This document shows, in pieces, positions 29,411-31,469 of a stretch of 31,469 bases of DNA (positions are counted from its first letter, which is position 1; every line of letters begins with the position of its first letter). Origin of the DNA: Nanobdellati archaeon (GTDB taxonomy: Archaea > EX4484-52 > JAADEF01). The position numbers were made by a program, and so were the translations under genes. The notes below the pieces were generated by a model. It was not told where the DNA came from. It did not search any database and was given only the letters and a program-made list of their open reading frames with translations. Location: assembly GCA_026997215.1 (NCBI GenBank), contig JALWJP010000184.1, positions 340 through 31,808 of the forward strand, given 5' to 3'.

Positions 29411-30088
29411 TTAAAATATTCTATAAGCAACTATTCCGTCTCTTAATTCTATTTCTTCTCCATCGTATGATGCTAATACATGTGCTACTCTATCTATATT
29501 TATCACATCATCTATATATGCATCTATATCTATATAATTTAATAATACGTCTTCATCAATATAATGTGTTATGTTATTCATTATTTCGTCTAATCTATCT
29601 TCTACTTCTATTTCTGCTAATTCGTATCCATATTCGTTTACTAAATCATCTATATCTATTTCTCCTTCTTTAACTTTTTCTTTTAATTCTTCTGCTTCTT
29701 CTTCTGTAATTATACCATTACGAACTAAATCATCTATGAAGTCTGGTTCTAATAGTTCTTTGTATGTGTCTATTAAAGCATCTATCTCATCACTACTGAT
29801 ATCATTTCTTAGTTTGTCTTCATCTATGTAATCAGTTATATCTTTTATGAACATTTTAGGTTCACCTTCAACCATTTCATATAATTGTTCTCTTGTGTAT
29901 GCTTCTGCATCTTCATAACTATAAAATACTAAATATTCTGTATCGTCTGAGAATAACACATCATATACATTGTTTCCTATATATTCGTATCTTACTAACT
30001 CTGCTTCATCCTCTATTAACTTCCTTGTTGCTAATTCCTTTACTGCTTCTGGTAAATCTTCTATTTCAATATCTTCTGGCATTTTCAT
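29411..30088 (-). CDS. Very acidic phage-type protein
   Basis: A 225-residue protein with roughly a third Asp and Glu and many Tyr and Ile. A beta-rich part (NVYDVLFSDDTEYLVFYSYEDAEAY) is followed by helical repeats (FIDDLVRNGIITEEEAEELK) and a closing HVLASYDGEEIELRDG motif that I associate with uncharacterised phage early proteins. It could bind a basic partner or mimic DNA. The ATG at 30088 overlaps the upstream stop (TGATG); another ATG lies two codons later. Confidence 0.68.
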   Translation of the reverse strand: MKMPEDIEIEDLPEAVKELATRKLIEDEAELVRYEYIGNNVYDVLFSDDTEYLVFYSYEDAEAYTREQLYEMVEGEPKMFIKDITDYIDEDKLRNDISSDEIDALIDTYKELLEPDFIDDLVRNGIITEEEAEELKEKVKEGEIDIDDLVNEYGYELAEIEVEDRLDEIMNNITHYIDEDVLLNYIDIDAYIDDVINIDRVAHVLASYDGEEIELRDGIVAYRIF

Positions 30089-30405
30089 CACTTTTTTTGT
30101 TTTTTTAATCCAAAAATCTTGGCTTTATATCTTCTTGTTCTTTTTATTGCCTCTCTATGCTTTTCTTTTGTATAATTATTGTCTCTATATCTCTTTAATC
30201 TCTCTATTTGTTTCTTTCTATATTCTTCATCGCAATAATATCTGATGACATTCTTATGGACTTTAAACTTACTTGCTATCCTTTTATATCCCAAACCTTT
30301 TTTTCTTAATTCTTTTATCTCTTTTATCTGTTCTTCTGTTAATTTTGTGTTTCTCTTTTGCTCTCTTGTTAATTTCACTTTTTCTATCTCAAACCAATAA
30401 GGCAT
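30088..30405 (-). CDS. Basic helix-turn-helix protein
   Basis: A 105-residue protein. LTEEQIKEIKELRKKGLGYKRIASKFKVHKNVIRYYC is a good match to the resolvase/Hin-type helix-turn-helix seen in many phage regulators, and the C-terminus is very basic (REAIKRTRRYKAKIFGLKKQKK). It should bind DNA, most likely as an early regulator. The ATG at 30405 follows AAGGGTGGTAAT. Confidence 0.75.
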   Translation of the reverse strand: MPYWFEIEKVKLTREQKRNTKLTEEQIKEIKELRKKGLGYKRIASKFKVHKNVIRYYCDEEYRKKQIERLKRYRDNNYTKEKHREAIKRTRRYKAKIFGLKKQKK

Positions 30406-30415
30406 ATTACCACCC

Positions 30416-30676
30416 TTATATATTTTTTACCTCTAAAATAATGAACTCCTTTAATATACTCAACAAATTATCAAATGATTGTTGTTTGAAGTGATATTCC
30501 ATACTTTTAATATCTTCCTCATTATCTGATTTAAATTCAAAATTATTATTATACCACCTTACATGATGATCTGAGATTTCTAAAACAAACCATACTAGGC
30601 TAAGTCCATCGTAATAAATAATTGTTGTTATATCATAACTATCCATTAATGCTTTTATTTTCTTTTTTATATCCAT
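30416..30676 (-). CDS. Hypothetical protein
   Basis: An 86-residue acidic protein with an N-terminal helix (KKKIKALMDSYDI), strands with aromatic residues (IIYYDGLSLVWFVLEI) and a C-terminal helix. Not recognised. Its ATG at 30676 overlaps the stop of the VWA gene (TGATG), with GAGAGG just upstream. Confidence 0.6.
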   Translation of the reverse strand: MDIKKKIKALMDSYDITTIIYYDGLSLVWFVLEISDHHVRWYNNNFEFKSDNEEDIKSMEYHFKQQSFDNLLSILKEFIILEVKNI

Positions 30677-31469
30677 CACCTCTCTATTTTTATTATTTTA
30701 TCATGATATTCTTTAATATACTCATCTGTTCCTTGTGATGTTATTATCCAAATAAGATTATTTATTTTATTTCTGTATTTCTCATAATTATATGTATCCG
30801 TCCATCCATCTGTTAATATCGCTAATTGCTTTATATTATTATCTACTGCCCATTTCATTCCTTTAATCATATCTGTTCCTCCACCTCCTTTTGCTTTTTT
30901 GAATATTTTCTTTAACTTCTTTATGTCGTTTTGATAGAGTTCTGTTTCTTCTTCGTGTTTTACTTCTGTATCTATGAATGCTATTTTTAATTTAACATTT
31001 TGATATTGCCTTATTAAATCTGATAATACTGATAAGAACTCACCTAACTCATCTTCACTTATTGATCCTGATGTATCTATCACTGCTCCTAATCTAATTT
31101 CCTCTCCATAAGTTGACGGTAGCGGTGCATTTATTATCCATGTTTTTCTGTGATATCTTTTCCAAGAATAATCTTTCTTTATACTTTTATTTAATGAAGA
31201 TTTTAGAATGTTTTTCCAATTGATTTTTTTAGTTAATACTTCATTTAGTATTCTATCTATATCTTGTGATAATTTACCTCCTTGTTTAGCATGTTGTATC
31301 CCTTTTTCTAAATCTGTTTCTATTTCTTTTCTTTCTTCTACTGATAGTTCGTCATAATCATCAATATCTTCAAATTCGTTGAAAGAATCTAATACACTTT
31401 CATCAATCTCTCCATCTTTTAAATTATCATTATTTTTCCATCGTGGATCATAAGAATTATCATTTTTTC
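30676..31469 (-). CDS. VWA-domain protein, 5' end cut by the window edge
   Basis: An open frame of 263 codons from the right edge to the stop. The first part is acidic and helical. A conserved linker, KTWIINAPLPSTYGEEIRLG, leads into a von Willebrand A domain with the metal site DTSGSIS, then GGGTDM and ILTDGWTD. This is the layout of the C-terminal half of DUF2201/VWA-like proteins that partner MoxR ATPases. The usual N-terminal domain would lie beyond the edge. A MoxR ATPase is at the other end of the window (271-1329), consistent with one split operon. Confidence 0.85.
   Translation of the reverse strand, partial: KNDNSYDPRWKNNDNLKDGEIDESVLDSFNEFEDIDDYDELSVEERKEIETDLEKGIQHAKQGGKLSQDIDRILNEVLTKKINWKNILKSSLNKSIKKDYSWKRYHRKTWIINAPLPSTYGEEIRLGAVIDTSGSISEDELGEFLSVLSDLIRQYQNVKLKIAFIDTEVKHEEETELYQNDIKKLKKIFKKAKGGGGTDMIKGMKWAVDNNIKQLAILTDGWTDTYNYEKYRNKINNLIWIITSQGTDEYIKEYHDKIIKIER

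Noticed and set aside
1..31469. Direct in-frame joining of the two window ends into a single gene
   Set aside because: The left gene ends on a complete codon while the right begins with two bases of a codon, so the frames do not match without missing sequence.

Overview
The window looks like most of the genome of an integrating archaeal virus or virus-like element. The DNA is very AT-rich. Arginine is mostly AGA/AGG, the proteins are rich in Lys, Glu and Ile, and nearly every gene starts just after a GGTGA or GAGGTGA ribosome binding site. That suits a euryarchaeal host such as a methanogen of the Methanococcales/Methanocaldococcus type. The host is an inference; nothing in the window names it. 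Apart from the integrase (19177-19821, plus strand), every gene I support is on the minus strand. Genes are tightly packed, with many ATGA, TAATG and TGATG overlaps, so the window reads as a few long leftward operons.

From right to left, in the direction of transcription: 31469-27512 holds a cut-off VWA-domain protein, small regulators, an acidic phage-type protein, a RadB/Sak4-like recombination ATPase, zinc-ribbon and basic small proteins, and a Cas4/RecB-like nuclease. 27488-24884 holds small proteins of unknown function and a zinc-finger/winged-helix regulator. 24884-19818 is a packaging and nucleic-acid module: a PAPS-reductase-like protein with a ParB-like partner (IbrA/IbrB type), a second ParB-like protein with a zinc ribbon, small and large terminase subunits, and a pyruvoyl-dependent arginine decarboxylase that converges on the integrase.

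The virion module runs from 19131 to 7229. It contains a P-loop ATPase with a C-terminal helix-turn-helix, a coiled-coil membrane protein, a 983-residue protein with coiled-coil, amphipathic and proline-rich parts, many small membrane proteins, a 1094-residue secreted DUF2341/lectin-like spike anchored by its C-terminus, and a 94-residue two-helix membrane protein with its own promoter and terminator. That last protein is the best candidate for the major coat protein. This pattern resembles membrane-containing or spindle-shaped archaeal viruses. I could not recognise an HK97-type capsid, portal, protease or tail gene, although a terminase is present.

From 7005 to 1 lies an accessory or early region: small beta-rich and ribbon-helix-helix proteins, an RNA ligase, a zinc-finger protein, a Holliday-junction-resolvase-like nuclease, several small membrane proteins, a possible protein tyrosine phosphatase, a phage-type adenine methyltransferase, and a MoxR-type AAA+ ATPase. 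MoxR ATPases normally pair with VWA proteins, and here the two partners lie at opposite ends of the window. This suggests a circular or circularly permuted genome whose cut fell inside that operon, although the ends do not join in frame as given.

No replicative polymerase, primase, helicase or Rep protein was recognised. Replication probably relies on host enzymes with the element's own recombination proteins, or uses a gene I failed to recognise or that lies outside the window. No tRNA, rRNA, CRISPR array or insertion sequence was found. No gap between supported genes exceeds 300 bases.
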